From Roseinatronobacter alkalisoli (GTDB taxonomy: Bacteria; Pseudomonadota; Alphaproteobacteria; Rhodobacterales; Rhodobacteraceae): a stretch of 64,000 nt of DNA. The notes beneath the pieces are model-generated. The model saw only the letters and a program-made list of their open reading frames with translations. It ran no database searches and was not told where the DNA came from. Location of the stretch: positions 186,001-250,000 of the forward strand of contig NZ_JAQZSM010000004.1 of NCBI RefSeq assembly GCF_028745735.1. Reading direction: 5' to 3'. The translations under genes were made by a program, and so were the position numbers. Position 1 is the first letter of the stretch, and the number at the start of each line of letters is the position of its first letter. Shown here one piece after another: positions 17,675-25,459 of this stretch.

Positions 17675-18875
17675 GGCTGATGGTGCCCCGTGGCTGACGA
17701 TCATTGGTCTGGGGGAAGATGGCCTGAAGGGGCTGGGGGATGCAAGCCGTGAAGCGCTGGAAAAGGCTGAACTGGTTATGGGCGCGCGGCGGCATCTGGC
17801 CCTGTTGCCGGGGCTGGACTGCGCGGTGATTGAATGGCCGGTGCCGTTTGCGGATGGTATTGCCGGATTGCTGGCGCAGCGCGGGCGGGCTGTGGTCATG
17901 CTGGCATCGGGGGACCCGTTCTGGTTCGGGGCGGGCACCAGCGTGACGCGGCATCTGGACCCGGGCGAATGGGTGGCGCTGCCCGCGCCGTCGACATTTT
18001 CGCAGGCGGCGGCAAGTCTGGGCTGGCCGTTGGAAAATGTAGCCTGTCTGGGGTTGCATGCAGCGCCCTTGACGCGGTTGCGTCCCTGTCTTGTGGCGGG
18101 GGCGCGCGCCGTGGTCCTGTTGCGCGATGGTGATGCAGTGGCCGGGCTTGCGCGTTATCTGGATGGGCTTGGCTTCGGGGCAAGCCGGATGCATGTGCTG
18201 GAAGCGCTGGGCGGGCCGCGCGCGCGCCACCGGATTGCCACGGCGCAAGGCTACGCGCTGCATGATGTTGCCCATCCGGTCGCTGTGGGGCTGGAGGTCG
18301 CGGGCGACGGCCGGGCGCTGCCGGTTACTGCCGGGTTGCCCGATGATATGTTTCTGCATGATGGGCAGATCACCAAAAGGGCGGTGCGCGCGCTGACGCT
18401 TTCGGCGTTGGCCCCGCGTGCGGGTGATCTGCTGTGGGATATCGGTTCGGGATCGGGGTCGGTCGGGATTGAATGGCTGCTGGCCCATCCGCTGAATACC
18501 GCCACCGGGTTTGAGGCCGACCCGCAGCGCGCCGCGCGCGCGCGCGAAAATGCCGCAACGCTGGGCGCGGACCGGTTGCAGGTGGTGGAAGGGCGCGCGC
18601 CGCAGGTGCTGCGCGGCCAGCCCTTGCCCGATGCGGTGTTCATTGGCGGGGGGCTGTCGGAGGCGCTGCTGACGGAGTTGTGGCACCTGTTGCCGCAAGG
18701 GGTGCGCGTGGTGGCCAATGCCGTGACACTGGAAAGCGAGGCGTTGCTGGGCGCGTGGCACAGGCGGGCGGGCGGCACTTTGCTGCGGTTTGATCTGGCC
18801 GAGGCCGCGGCGCTGGGGCAGAAACGTGGCTGGCGCGCGGCCTATCCGATTGTGCAATGGAGTGTGACGCGATGA
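17673..18875 (+). CDS. cobL: Precorrin-6B C5,15-methyltransferase (decarboxylating)
   Basis: A 400-residue fusion of two methyltransferases. The N-terminal CbiE-like tetrapyrrole methylase (about 1-200; LTIIGLGEDGLKGL, MLASGDPFWFGAG) methylates C5. The C-terminal CbiT-like SAM domain (about 220-400; ITKRAVRALTLSALAPRAGD, then LLWDIGSGSGSVGIEWL) methylates C15 and removes the C12 acetate. The order and length match CobL. The start ATG (17673) is inside a CATG shared with the cobK start, so any promoter for cobL to cobF lies within cobK. The stop overlaps cobE as ATGA. Confidence 0.95.
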   Translation: MADGAPWLTIIGLGEDGLKGLGDASREALEKAELVMGARRHLALLPGLDCAVIEWPVPFADGIAGLLAQRGRAVVMLASGDPFWFGAGTSVTRHLDPGEWVALPAPSTFSQAAASLGWPLENVACLGLHAAPLTRLRPCLVAGARAVVLLRDGDAVAGLARYLDGLGFGASRMHVLEALGGPRARHRIATAQGYALHDVAHPVAVGLEVAGDGRALPVTAGLPDDMFLHDGQITKRAVRALTLSALAPRAGDLLWDIGSGSGSVGIEWLLAHPLNTATGFEADPQRAARARENAATLGADRLQVVEGRAPQVLRGQPLPDAVFIGGGLSEALLTELWHLLPQGVRVVANAVTLESEALLGAWHRRAGGTLLRFDLAEAAALGQKRGWRAAYPIVQWSVTR

Positions 18876-19246
18876 TGGTTGCGGGATTTGGCTGTGCATC
18901 CCGTGTCACGGATGACAGTCTGCGCGCGCTTCTAGGCCGTGCGAAAATGGCCGGGAAGATTGATGCGCTGGCCTGTCCGGAAGCGCGCGCAGCAGTGCTG
19001 CGACCCTTGGCGCTGACCACAGGCGTGCCGTTGATCGCGCTGCCTGCGCAGGCACTTGCGGGTGTCACCACGCCCACGCAATCACCCCGCATGCTGGACA
19101 CTTTCGGCACTGGCAGCGTGGCGGAGGCCTGCGCGCTTGTGGCCGTCGCACGGGCGGGCGCTATGGGCGCGCGGATTGTGGTTGCGCGCATGACATCAGA
19201 AGACGGGCTTGCGACCTGCGCTGTGGCAGAGGGAGAACAGCAATGA
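18872..19246 (+). CDS. cobE: CobE (CbiG C-terminal domain)
   Basis: A 124-residue protein made only of the CbiG C-terminal domain. Visible are [20 protein letters not shown] at the start, [19 protein letters not shown] and the C-terminal [21 protein letters not shown]. CobE is required in the aerobic pathway of Pseudomonas denitrificans, but its exact step is unsettled; binding of a corrin intermediate has been proposed for the fold. Two consecutive ATGs (18872 and 18875) are possible starts; the first overlaps the cobL stop. The end overlaps cobM. Confidence 0.88.
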   Translation: MMVAGFGCASRVTDDSLRALLGRAKMAGKIDALACPEARAAVLRPLALTTGVPLIALPAQALAGVTTPTQSPRMLDTFGTGSVAEACALVAVARAGAMGARIVVARMTSEDGLATCAVAEGEQQ

Positions 19247-20028
19247 GCGTTCATTTCATCGGGGCCGGGCCGGGGGCGGCCGATCTGTTGACATTGCGCG
19301 GGCGCGATCTGATCGCGGCCTGCCCGGTCTGCCTTTATGCGGGATCGCTGGTGCCGCAGGCGGTGCTGGCGCATTGCCCCGAAGGCGCGCGGATCATCAA
19401 TACCGCACCGCTGTCGCTGGACCAGATCATGGATGAAATCAGCGCCGCCCATGCGCAGGGCCAGGATGTGGCGCGCCTGCATTCGGGCGATCTGTCGGTC
19501 TGGTCCGCCATGGCCGAACAGCTGCGTCGGCTGCGCGCACTGGACATTCCTTATACTGTGACACCGGGTGTGCCCGCGTTTGCGGCGGCGGCGGCGGCGC
19601 TTGGCTGCGAACTGACCCTGCCGGAAGTGGCGCAATCGCTGGTGCTGACACGCACGCCCGGTCGCGCCAGCGCCATGCCCGCGCGCGAGTCGCTGCGCAA
19701 TTTTGCCGCCACTGGCGCAACGCTTGCCATACATCTGTCGATCCAGAACCTTGCCCAGGTGGTGGCCGATCTGACACCGCATTACGGCGCGGACTGCCCG
19801 GTGGCGGTGGTCTGGCGGGCAAGCTGGCCCGATCAGCGGATTATTCGTGGCACATTGGCCAGTATTGAAGCCGATGTCGCGGGTAGCATGGAACGCACAG
19901 CGCTTATCCTGGTGGGGCCTGCATTGGGCGCTGACGGTTTTGCGGAAAGCGCGCTTTATGCGCCTGATTATGACCGCCGGTTCCGGCCGCAGACCGCAGA
20001 TTCAATCTATAAGGACAGCATCGAATGA
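19243..20028 (+). CDS. cobM: Precorrin-4 C11-methyltransferase
   Basis: A 261-residue tetrapyrrole methylase that methylates C11 of precorrin-4. The N-terminal signature [20 protein letters not shown] is diagnostic for CobM/Cbi[35 protein letters not shown] and [16 protein letters not shown] follow. Typical length. ATGA overlaps join it to cobE before and cobB after. Confidence 0.95.
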   Translation: MSVHFIGAGPGAADLLTLRGRDLIAACPVCLYAGSLVPQAVLAHCPEGARIINTAPLSLDQIMDEISAAHAQGQDVARLHSGDLSVWSAMAEQLRRLRALDIPYTVTPGVPAFAAAAAALGCELTLPEVAQSLVLTRTPGRASAMPARESLRNFAATGATLAIHLSIQNLAQVVADLTPHYGADCPVAVVWRASWPDQRIIRGTLASIEADVAGSMERTALILVGPALGADGFAESALYAPDYDRRFRPQTADSIYKDSIE

Positions 20029-21341
20029 TTCCAGGACTTATGGTTTCCGCGCCGGCCTCTGGTACTGGCAAGACAACGGTTATGCTGGGGGTGTTGCGGG
20101 CCTTGCGCGATGCGGGTGTCACAGTGCAACCGTTCAAAAGCGGGCCGGATTACATTGACCCAGCCTTTCACCGCGCAGCCAGCGGGCGCGAGTCGTATAA
20201 TCTGGATAGCTGGGCGATGGGTCATGCATTGACAGATACGATTGCGGCAGAAAGTGCGGGCGCCGATATCATATTCGCCGAAGGGTCCATGGGCCTGTAT
20301 GACGGGGTGGCGAAACCGGGGGCTTCGGGGCATGGGACCGGCGCGGAACTGGCGCTGCGGATGGGCTGGCCGGTGGTGCTGGTGGTCGATGTGTCGGGAC
20401 AGGCGCAATCGGCAGCGGCGGTGGCGCTGGGTTTTGCACGTTACCTGCCGGACCTGCCCTTTGCCGGGGTGATCCTGAACCGGGTTGCCAGCCCGCGCCA
20501 TGAACGCCTGATACGGCTGGGCATGGAGGCGGCGGGCTTGCGTGTGCTGGGGGCCTTGCCGCGGCGCGGGGATCTGGTGTTGCCCGAACGCCATCTGGGG
20601 TTGGTGCAGGCGACAGAACACCCCGATCTGGACCGCGCGATTGCCGATTACGCGACATTCCTGCGCGATCATGTTGATCTGGATGCGCTGATGCAATGCG
20701 CAGGAACCACTGGTCGTCCCCCCCCACGCGCCACCGGTTTGCCCAAACCGCCCGCGCAGCGCATTGCGCTGGCGCGTGATGCGGCGTTTTCTTTTACCTA
20801 CCCGCATTTGCTGGAAGGGTGGCGGCGCGCAGGTGCGGAAGTGATGCCCTTTTCGCCGCTGGCAGATGAAGCGCCCGATCCGGGTGCCGATCTGGTCTGG
20901 CTGCCGGGCGGATACCCCGAATTGCATGCCGGGCGCCTGGCAGCGGCCACGCGGTTTCATGCAGGCCTGCAAGCCCATGCGGGCCGCGCGCGCCCGGTGC
21001 ATGGGGAATGCGGTGGCTATATGGCGCTGGGGGAGGCCTTGATTGACAAGGATGGCACGCGCCACCAGATGGCGGGGCTGCTGGGGCTGGTGACATCCTA
21101 TGCGAAGCGCAAGATGCATCTGGGCTACAGGCGTGCGCAATTGCGCCGGCCGATGCCGGGGTTTTCGGTGGGGGCGGCGCTGCGCGGGCATGAATTCCAT
21201 TATTCCAGCATCCTGGCACAGCCCGACACACCGCTGGCCGAAGTGCGCGACGCGGAAGGGACGATTGTGCCAGAGACCGGATCGGTGCGCGGGCCGGTGA
21301 CGGGGACATTCTTTCACCTGATCGCAGAGGATCAGGGATAG
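20025..21341 (+). CDS. cobB: Hydrogenobyrinic acid a,c-diamide synthase
   Basis: A 438-residue ATP- and glutamine-dependent enzyme that amidates the a and c side chains. The N-terminal dethiobiotin-synthetase-like domain begins [17 protein letters not shown], with the P-loop ASGTGKTT near residue 11, and holds [12 protein letters not shown] and EGSMGLYDG. The C-terminal class I glutamine amidotransferase half has [10 protein letters not shown] and [11 protein letters not shown], whose Cys is the nucleophile. Length is normal. It ends the ATGA-linked run cobL-E-M-B; repeat copy D then separates it from cobA. Confidence 0.95.
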   Translation: MIPGLMVSAPASGTGKTTVMLGVLRALRDAGVTVQPFKSGPDYIDPAFHRAASGRESYNLDSWAMGHALTDTIAAESAGADIIFAEGSMGLYDGVAKPGASGHGTGAELALRMGWPVVLVVDVSGQAQSAAAVALGFARYLPDLPFAGVILNRVASPRHERLIRLGMEAAGLRVLGALPRRGDLVLPERHLGLVQATEHPDLDRAIADYATFLRDHVDLDALMQCAGTTGRPPPRATGLPKPPAQRIALARDAAFSFTYPHLLEGWRRAGAEVMPFSPLADEAPDPGADLVWLPGGYPELHAGRLAAATRFHAGLQAHAGRARPVHGECGGYMALGEALIDKDGTRHQMAGLLGLVTSYAKRKMHLGYRRAQLRRPMPGFSVGAALRGHEFHYSSILAQPDTPLAEVRDAEGTIVPETGSVRGPVTGTFFHLIAEDQG

Positions 21342-21400
21342 CGGGCAGGCGTGACGGGTGACGCGGCGGGTTGCCTTGACGTGGGGCATGGCAAAAGGAT

Positions 21401-21467
21401 AGGGGGCTGTCTGCCCCCTCGGGCCTTCGGCCCTCACCCCCGGAGGATATTTTGACCAGAATGAAAG
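21401..21467 (+). repeat. Dispersed composite repeat, copy D, directly upstream of cobA
   Basis: Hairpin 1 is AGGGGGC-TGTCT-GCCCCCT (21401-21419) and hairpin 2 GGGCC-TTC-GGCCC (21421-21433). The tail is ACCCCCGGAGGATATTTTGA and CCAGAATGAAAGGG. The tail ends 4 bases before the cobA ATG, so this copy supplies cobA's ribosome-binding region as well as a possible terminator or attenuator. Confidence 0.8.
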
Positions 21468-21471
21468 GGCG

Positions 21472-22200
21472 ATGATGCGCGGGTTTGTTTCGTTTGTCGG
21501 TTCCGGGCCGGGCGATCCGGAATTATTGACAGTGAAGGCCGTGACGCGGTTGAAACAGGCAGATGTCGTGCTGTTCGATGACCTGTCTTCGGGGCTGATA
21601 CTGGGGCAGGCGCGGCAGGGGGCCGAACTGGTGGCCGTGGGCAAGCGGGCAGGCCGCCCGTCGCCGAAACAGGACCATGTCAGCCGGTTGCTGGTGGATT
21701 ATGCGCTGGAAGGCGCGCGGGTTGTGCGGCTGAAATCGGGCGACCCGGGCGTGTTCGGGCGGCTGGAGGAAGAGATCATCGCCTGCCGCGGTGCCGGGAT
21801 CGGGTTTGAGGTGATTCCCGGTGTCACATCGGCGAGCGCGGCGGCGGCGGCGGCGGGTATTCCGCTGACCCGGCGCCTGAGTGCGCGGCGGGTTCAGTAT
21901 GTGACCGGCCATGATCTGCGCGGTGCCTTGCCCGAAGGGTTGCATATGGCGGCTTTGGCGGATGCGCAGGCCACGACAGTCGTGTTCATGCCCAAGCGGA
22001 CATTTCCCGAACTGGCCGATGCGCTGCTGGCGGCAGGACTGCCATCCGACACACCGGCGCTGCTGGCGGAGAATGTCAGCCATGCAGATCAGAAACTGAC
22101 ATGGTCCACAGTGGGATTGCTTGCTGCCGCCTTGCGCGATGTTGCCGGGGAGGGGCCTGCATTGATTCTTTACGGGCCGTTGTTCCGGGGGGATACATGA
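21472..22200 (+). CDS. cobA: Uroporphyrinogen-III C-methyltransferase
   Basis: A 242-residue SUMT enzyme that makes precorrin-2 by methylating C2 and C7 of uroporphyrinogen III, the branch point from heme. Motifs: VSFVGSGPGDPELLTVKA, ADVVLFDDLSS, VGKRAGRPSPKQ, VVRLKSGDPGVFGRLEEE and VIPGVTSASAAAA are all of the SUMT type. There is no siroheme synthase (CysG) N-terminal domain, so it is a stand-alone cobA. It follows repeat copy D at a distance of 4 bases and overlaps cobF as ATGA. Confidence 0.95.
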   Translation: MMRGFVSFVGSGPGDPELLTVKAVTRLKQADVVLFDDLSSGLILGQARQGAELVAVGKRAGRPSPKQDHVSRLLVDYALEGARVVRLKSGDPGVFGRLEEEIIACRGAGIGFEVIPGVTSASAAAAAAGIPLTRRLSARRVQYVTGHDLRGALPEGLHMAALADAQATTVVFMPKRTFPELADALLAAGLPSDTPALLAENVSHADQKLTWSTVGLLAAALRDVAGEGPALILYGPLFRGDT

Positions 22201-22943
22201 TCGAGCTGTCGCTTGTCGGAATCGGAACCGGCAATCCCGAGCATCTGACGCGCGCCGCGATCCGGGCGTTGAACGATGCTGATCTGATCCTGTTGCCGCG
22301 CAAAGGGTCGCAGAAGGCGGAATTGCTGGAACTGCGCCGTCTGGTCTGTGCCGACATTCTGACCCGTCCTGTCACGCTTGCGGAATTCGACCTGCCGGTG
22401 CGGTCGGCATCCGGGGAGTATCTGGGGGGGGTGCGGGACTGGCATGCGGCTATTGCGCAGGCCTGGGCGGCGCAGATTACGGCCCATCTGCCGCAGGGCG
22501 GGCGCGTCGCGCTGATGGTCTGGGGCGATCCGTCACTTTATGACAGCAGTCTGCGCATTGCCGCGCGTCTGGGGGCAGGCGGGATGGCGTTGCGCGTGTC
22601 CGTGGTGCCGGGCATTACCAGCCTGTCGGCGCTGACCGCCGCGCATGGGGTGGCGCTGAATACGCTTGGTGCGCCGGTGATGATTACCACGGGGCGGCAG
22701 TTGCGGGACGGGGGCTGGCCCGCCGGGGTGGACAGTGTTGCGGTGATGCTGGATGCAGGCAGCGCCTTCGAGGTGCTGGACGCGCAGGGGGTGCATATCT
22801 GGTGGGGGGCCTATCTGAGCATGCCGCAACAGGTATTGGTGGCTGGCCCACTTGCGGATGTCGGCGCGCGGATCACGGCGTTGCGGGCAGACTTGCGGGC
22901 GGAGCATGGCTGGATCATGGATATCTATCTGCTGCGCCGGTAG
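22197..22943 (+). CDS. cobF: Precorrin-6A synthase (deacetylating)
   Basis: A 248-residue methylase that methylates C1 of precorrin-5 and expels the C2 acetyl as acetate, a step found only in the aerobic pathway. Features: LSLVGIGTGNPEHLTRAAIR at the N-terminus, the CobF-specific LILLPRKGSQKAELLELRR, ALMVWGDPSLYDSSLRIA and VVPGITSLSALTAAHG. I chose the ATG at 22197, which overlaps the cobA stop; the longer open frame upstream would not match the family. It is the last cob gene in the window. Confidence 0.94.
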   Translation: MIELSLVGIGTGNPEHLTRAAIRALNDADLILLPRKGSQKAELLELRRLVCADILTRPVTLAEFDLPVRSASGEYLGGVRDWHAAIAQAWAAQITAHLPQGGRVALMVWGDPSLYDSSLRIAARLGAGGMALRVSVVPGITSLSALTAAHGVALNTLGAPVMITTGRQLRDGGWPAGVDSVAVMLDAGSAFEVLDAQGVHIWWGAYLSMPQQVLVAGPLADVGARITALRADLRAEHGWIMDIYLLRR

Positions 22944-22995
22944 TGCGTTCCGCAGGAGATGAGTCTGCGCGGTTGCGCACAGCGTGACATCCGTT

Positions 22996-23095
22996 TCAGC
23001 CGAGGAGGATATCTGCGGCGTATAGGGCCACGAATTCCGCGCCGGGTTCAATTGGTGTCATCACCTCTATCCGGACGCAGCTTAGGTCATGTGTG
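22996..23095 (-). pseudogene. 3' remnant of a VOC (glyoxalase-like) gene
   Basis: On the minus strand the frame reads VRIEVMTPIEPGAEFVALYA followed by ADILLG and a stop. This is the C-terminus of the intact VOC protein at 43369-43797 ([20 protein letters not shown], then DTLPG). The two DNA stretches agree at roughly four of five bases. Just upstream the frame is closed by a stop codon and similarity ends, so only the last 30 or so codons of a once complete gene remain. Confidence 0.75.
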
Positions 23096-23159
23096 CCATC
23101 CCGGCGTCAATGAACAGGATGCGCGACAATCGCTACTGCGGGGGGGGGGCGTCCGTTTG

Positions 23160-23622
23160 TGGCAGATCCGGATCAGGAAATCGCCTTCCAGAGCGTCTTG
23201 CCGACACGGATAAGGGTGCTGTTGACCGCGCAGCGTGTCGTTGTGCCGCGCGGGAATGGCGCGGCGCGTTTCGCCTGAAAAGGACTGCAGGAAGCCTGCT
23301 TCAAGAACCGGATCAGTCCTGATACCAGCCGCCCGGGTTTCCAAACGCATAACGCAAGATGACAACGGGCGGCACGATTACATCGCGGGATCATGGCCGA
23401 CAATCCACATGCGCGGATATGCCTTGACCCGGCAGATATTCATTCACGATGACCCGACAAGGGAGAGAGCCGGAATAACCTGCATGTGCCAGTCTGACGT
23501 AGCAAAGCTTCGGTTTCGTCAGCCGGAATGACGTCCGGCAGGTATTTCAGCCCCGAAGGCTGTGTGCTTATCTGTCGCCTGCTCCTCCTCTGCTGCGGCG
23601 GGGGCCGGAATGCATATGTCAT
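23160..23622 (-). pseudogene. Decayed AlkB-like 2-oxoglutarate/Fe(II) dioxygenase gene
   Basis: Starting near 23622 the minus strand encodes GLKYLPDVIPADETEALLRQ, the N-terminal signature of AlkB homologues. After an internal deletion and a frameshift comes VIVNEYLPGQGISAHVDC, the iron- and substrate-binding core with the HxD pair. A stop codon follows, and then, in another frame, GFLQSFSGETRRAIPARHND, which matches the later AlkB region (LSGEARY...HGIPARK). The order is right but stops, frameshifts and missing middle segments show it cannot make a working enzyme. A run of nine G at 23139-23147 lies just beyond it. Confidence 0.75.
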
Positions 23623-23795
23623 GACTGGCGGTCCCCCGATAAACCTGAAACAAGGCGATGATACCGGGTTCAGGTTAACAAGCTATTTAGCGGGTATTGG
23701 TTCGGGCCTTTTGGCGCGGATTGCTGTTTTCCTTGCTGCCCATGCCCCGCCGGATGCAGAATGACGGCACCTTCCCCCGTTCAGGATTCCAGCCC

Positions 23796-24647
23796 ATGAC
23801 AGCCGTCAAGATTATTCTTCTCGCCCTTGCAGCGCTTCTGATCGCAGCCATTGCCGTTGGTCTGTGGGTACATTCCCGCGACAGGGCGCAGGCGGATCGG
23901 GTCTGGGTGGCGCTGGAGGGAGCGCGCGCGACCGACCCGCCGCGCTATGACCCTGCGATGGTGGATGGCCTGCCAGAGGTTGCGCAGCGCTATTTCGCCC
24001 GCGCCATCGCGCCCGGCACACCCCTGCATCGCGTGGTGCGGCTGGAAATGGCGGGCAGTTTCATTATGAACGGCAATGCCATGCCGATGCGTGCGCGCCA
24101 GATACTTGCGCCACCCGCGCAAGGTTTCGTGTGGCGGGCGGATATCGGCGCGGGTCTGATGCGTTTTGGCGGCTCGGACGGGTATTATCATGCGGGCGCG
24201 CGCGCGCAAAGCTGGACCAAGTTCTGGCTGCACGGCCTGATCCCGCTGGCCCGGATCGGCGGGACCGGGGATCATGCCCGCGCCGCAGCAACCCGGATGA
24301 TGCTGGAGGCGATCTGGGCCCCGGCGAGCCTGCTGCCGCAATTCGGCGCGGAATGGACGCAGACCAGCGCCGACAGTGCCGAGATCCGCTTTGCCGATGC
24401 GCCTGTGCCTGAACCCATGCAGATCACTTTCGACAGCGAAGGAAACCCGCTGGAGGTCTGGGCCATGCGCTGGACCGATGCCAACCCTGAAAAGACCTAT
24501 CGCCTGCAACCTTTTGGCGGGCGGATGCTGGAGATGACGCGCCATCAGGGTTTCCTGATCCCGCGCCGGGTGGAACTGGGCAACATGTGGGGCACGCCGG
24601 ATTACGTTCCCTTTTTCATCGCCACGATCACTGGCGCTGAATTCTGA
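23796..24647 (+). CDS. Membrane-anchored conserved protein, DUF6544/DUF6920-like
   Basis: A 283-residue protein with one N-terminal membrane helix (MTAVKIILLALAALLIAAIA) and a soluble domain, probably periplasmic. The soluble part has PPRYDPAMVDGLPEVAQRYF, RLEMAGSFIMNG, MRARQILAPPAQGFVWRADI and a C-terminal PRRVELGNMWG. This set is found in a widespread uncharacterised family with a beta-rich fold. The frame extends further upstream, but the ATG at 23796 places the membrane helix at the N-terminus. It stands alone, between the pseudogene stretch and the metal module. Function unknown. Confidence 0.75.
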   Translation: MTAVKIILLALAALLIAAIAVGLWVHSRDRAQADRVWVALEGARATDPPRYDPAMVDGLPEVAQRYFARAIAPGTPLHRVVRLEMAGSFIMNGNAMPMRARQILAPPAQGFVWRADIGAGLMRFGGSDGYYHAGARAQSWTKFWLHGLIPLARIGGTGDHARAAATRMMLEAIWAPASLLPQFGAEWTQTSADSAEIRFADAPVPEPMQITFDSEGNPLEVWAMRWTDANPEKTYRLQPFGGRMLEMTRHQGFLIPRRVELGNMWGTPDYVPFFIATITGAEF

Positions 24648-24920
24648 CATGTCCACCCCGGCGTGGTTGCGGCCCCGGTTTCGCTGCTGGCTGTGAAGAG
24701 GGGGCTACGGCAGGGCCGGGCCATGGGCTGGCGGATCTGCGTCTTCTGTCGCATGCCATTCCGGCGGCGAAAGGGTGACATTCCGGCTGTGGAAAGCCCT
24801 GTCTGGCAGCGTCTGATTGTTGGACCGCTGTTTTCCGTGGCTTGATCCATATCATACCGGATCAGGTGAATTCGTGATAATTGTTCCAGACCGTTTCGAA
24901 AGGAAACCTGTCTGTTGCCA

Positions 24921-25286
24921 ATGCGAATCCGGATATCACGGTGTCTGCCCCGCGCGTTCGTTATGCTGATGCGGGCCTTCGTGCTGTTCGTTCTTGTTGG
25001 CCTTGCCGGTACGTCCACCGCACATGCGCATCAGACGGAAGTGTTCACATCCGTTGCCGTGCAGACATCCGGGATGGTCTTGCCGGATGCGTGTTGCCAT
25101 GTGGCGGATCAGGGCGGGCAACATGCCGATTGCGCCTTGTCGATGTGCTGCAGTTTGTCGGCGCTGCCCGGAAATGGCGGACGCGACATCCGGTTGGCCG
25201 CTGCCTTCATGCGGCCGCTGATCGGCCCGATGGGTGTCGCGGGCCGGTCCCATCCGCCGTTCTTGCACCCTCCCACCGCGACCTGA
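24921..25286 (+). CDS. Small secreted His/Cys-containing protein upstream of copA
   Basis: A 121-residue protein with a signal peptide; the hydrophobic core is FVMLMRAFVLFVLVGLAG and cleavage is likely after AHA. The mature part has ACCHVAD, HADCALSMCC and a C-terminal region with Met, His and Pro. Paired cysteines and histidines in a short exported protein next to a copper ATPase suggest metal binding in the periplasm. A start at the in-frame ATG 24963 would give a neater signal peptide. I know no characterised relative. It lies 173 bases before copA on the same strand. Confidence 0.55.
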   Translation: MRIRISRCLPRAFVMLMRAFVLFVLVGLAGTSTAHAHQTEVFTSVAVQTSGMVLPDACCHVADQGGQHADCALSMCCSLSALPGNGGRDIRLAAAFMRPLIGPMGVAGRSHPPFLHPPTAT

Positions 25287-25459
25287 CTCCACAGCCTGCG
25301 CCCCGTGCGCACGCAATGGCAGACATGCCGGAACTCTGCGCCGCTGGCGTTCCCCCAAAACAATGCGCGTAGCCGGTGTCCAAGAGGACAAGGTAACTCG
25401 TGGTTTCGCTGCGCATTTCAGGAACACCCGTCCGCGTGGAAGAATATCGGAGATGAGAG

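Noticed and set aside
17352-18899. A 515-codon open frame on the minus strand
   Set aside because: It is antisense to cobL, with a Gln/Arg/Pro-rich product and no family likeness; it is a by-product of high-GC third positions in cobL, whose motifs are unmistakable.
20007-21644. A 545-codon open frame on the minus strand
   Set aside because: It runs antisense through cobB and into cobA, has biased composition and no motif; both sense genes are certain.
23139-23147. Run of nine G as a possible phase-variation switch
   Set aside because: It lies in the decayed stretch beside the alkB remnant, so there is no intact gene to switch. The eight-G run at 59166 is likewise inside a gene that also lacks its core.
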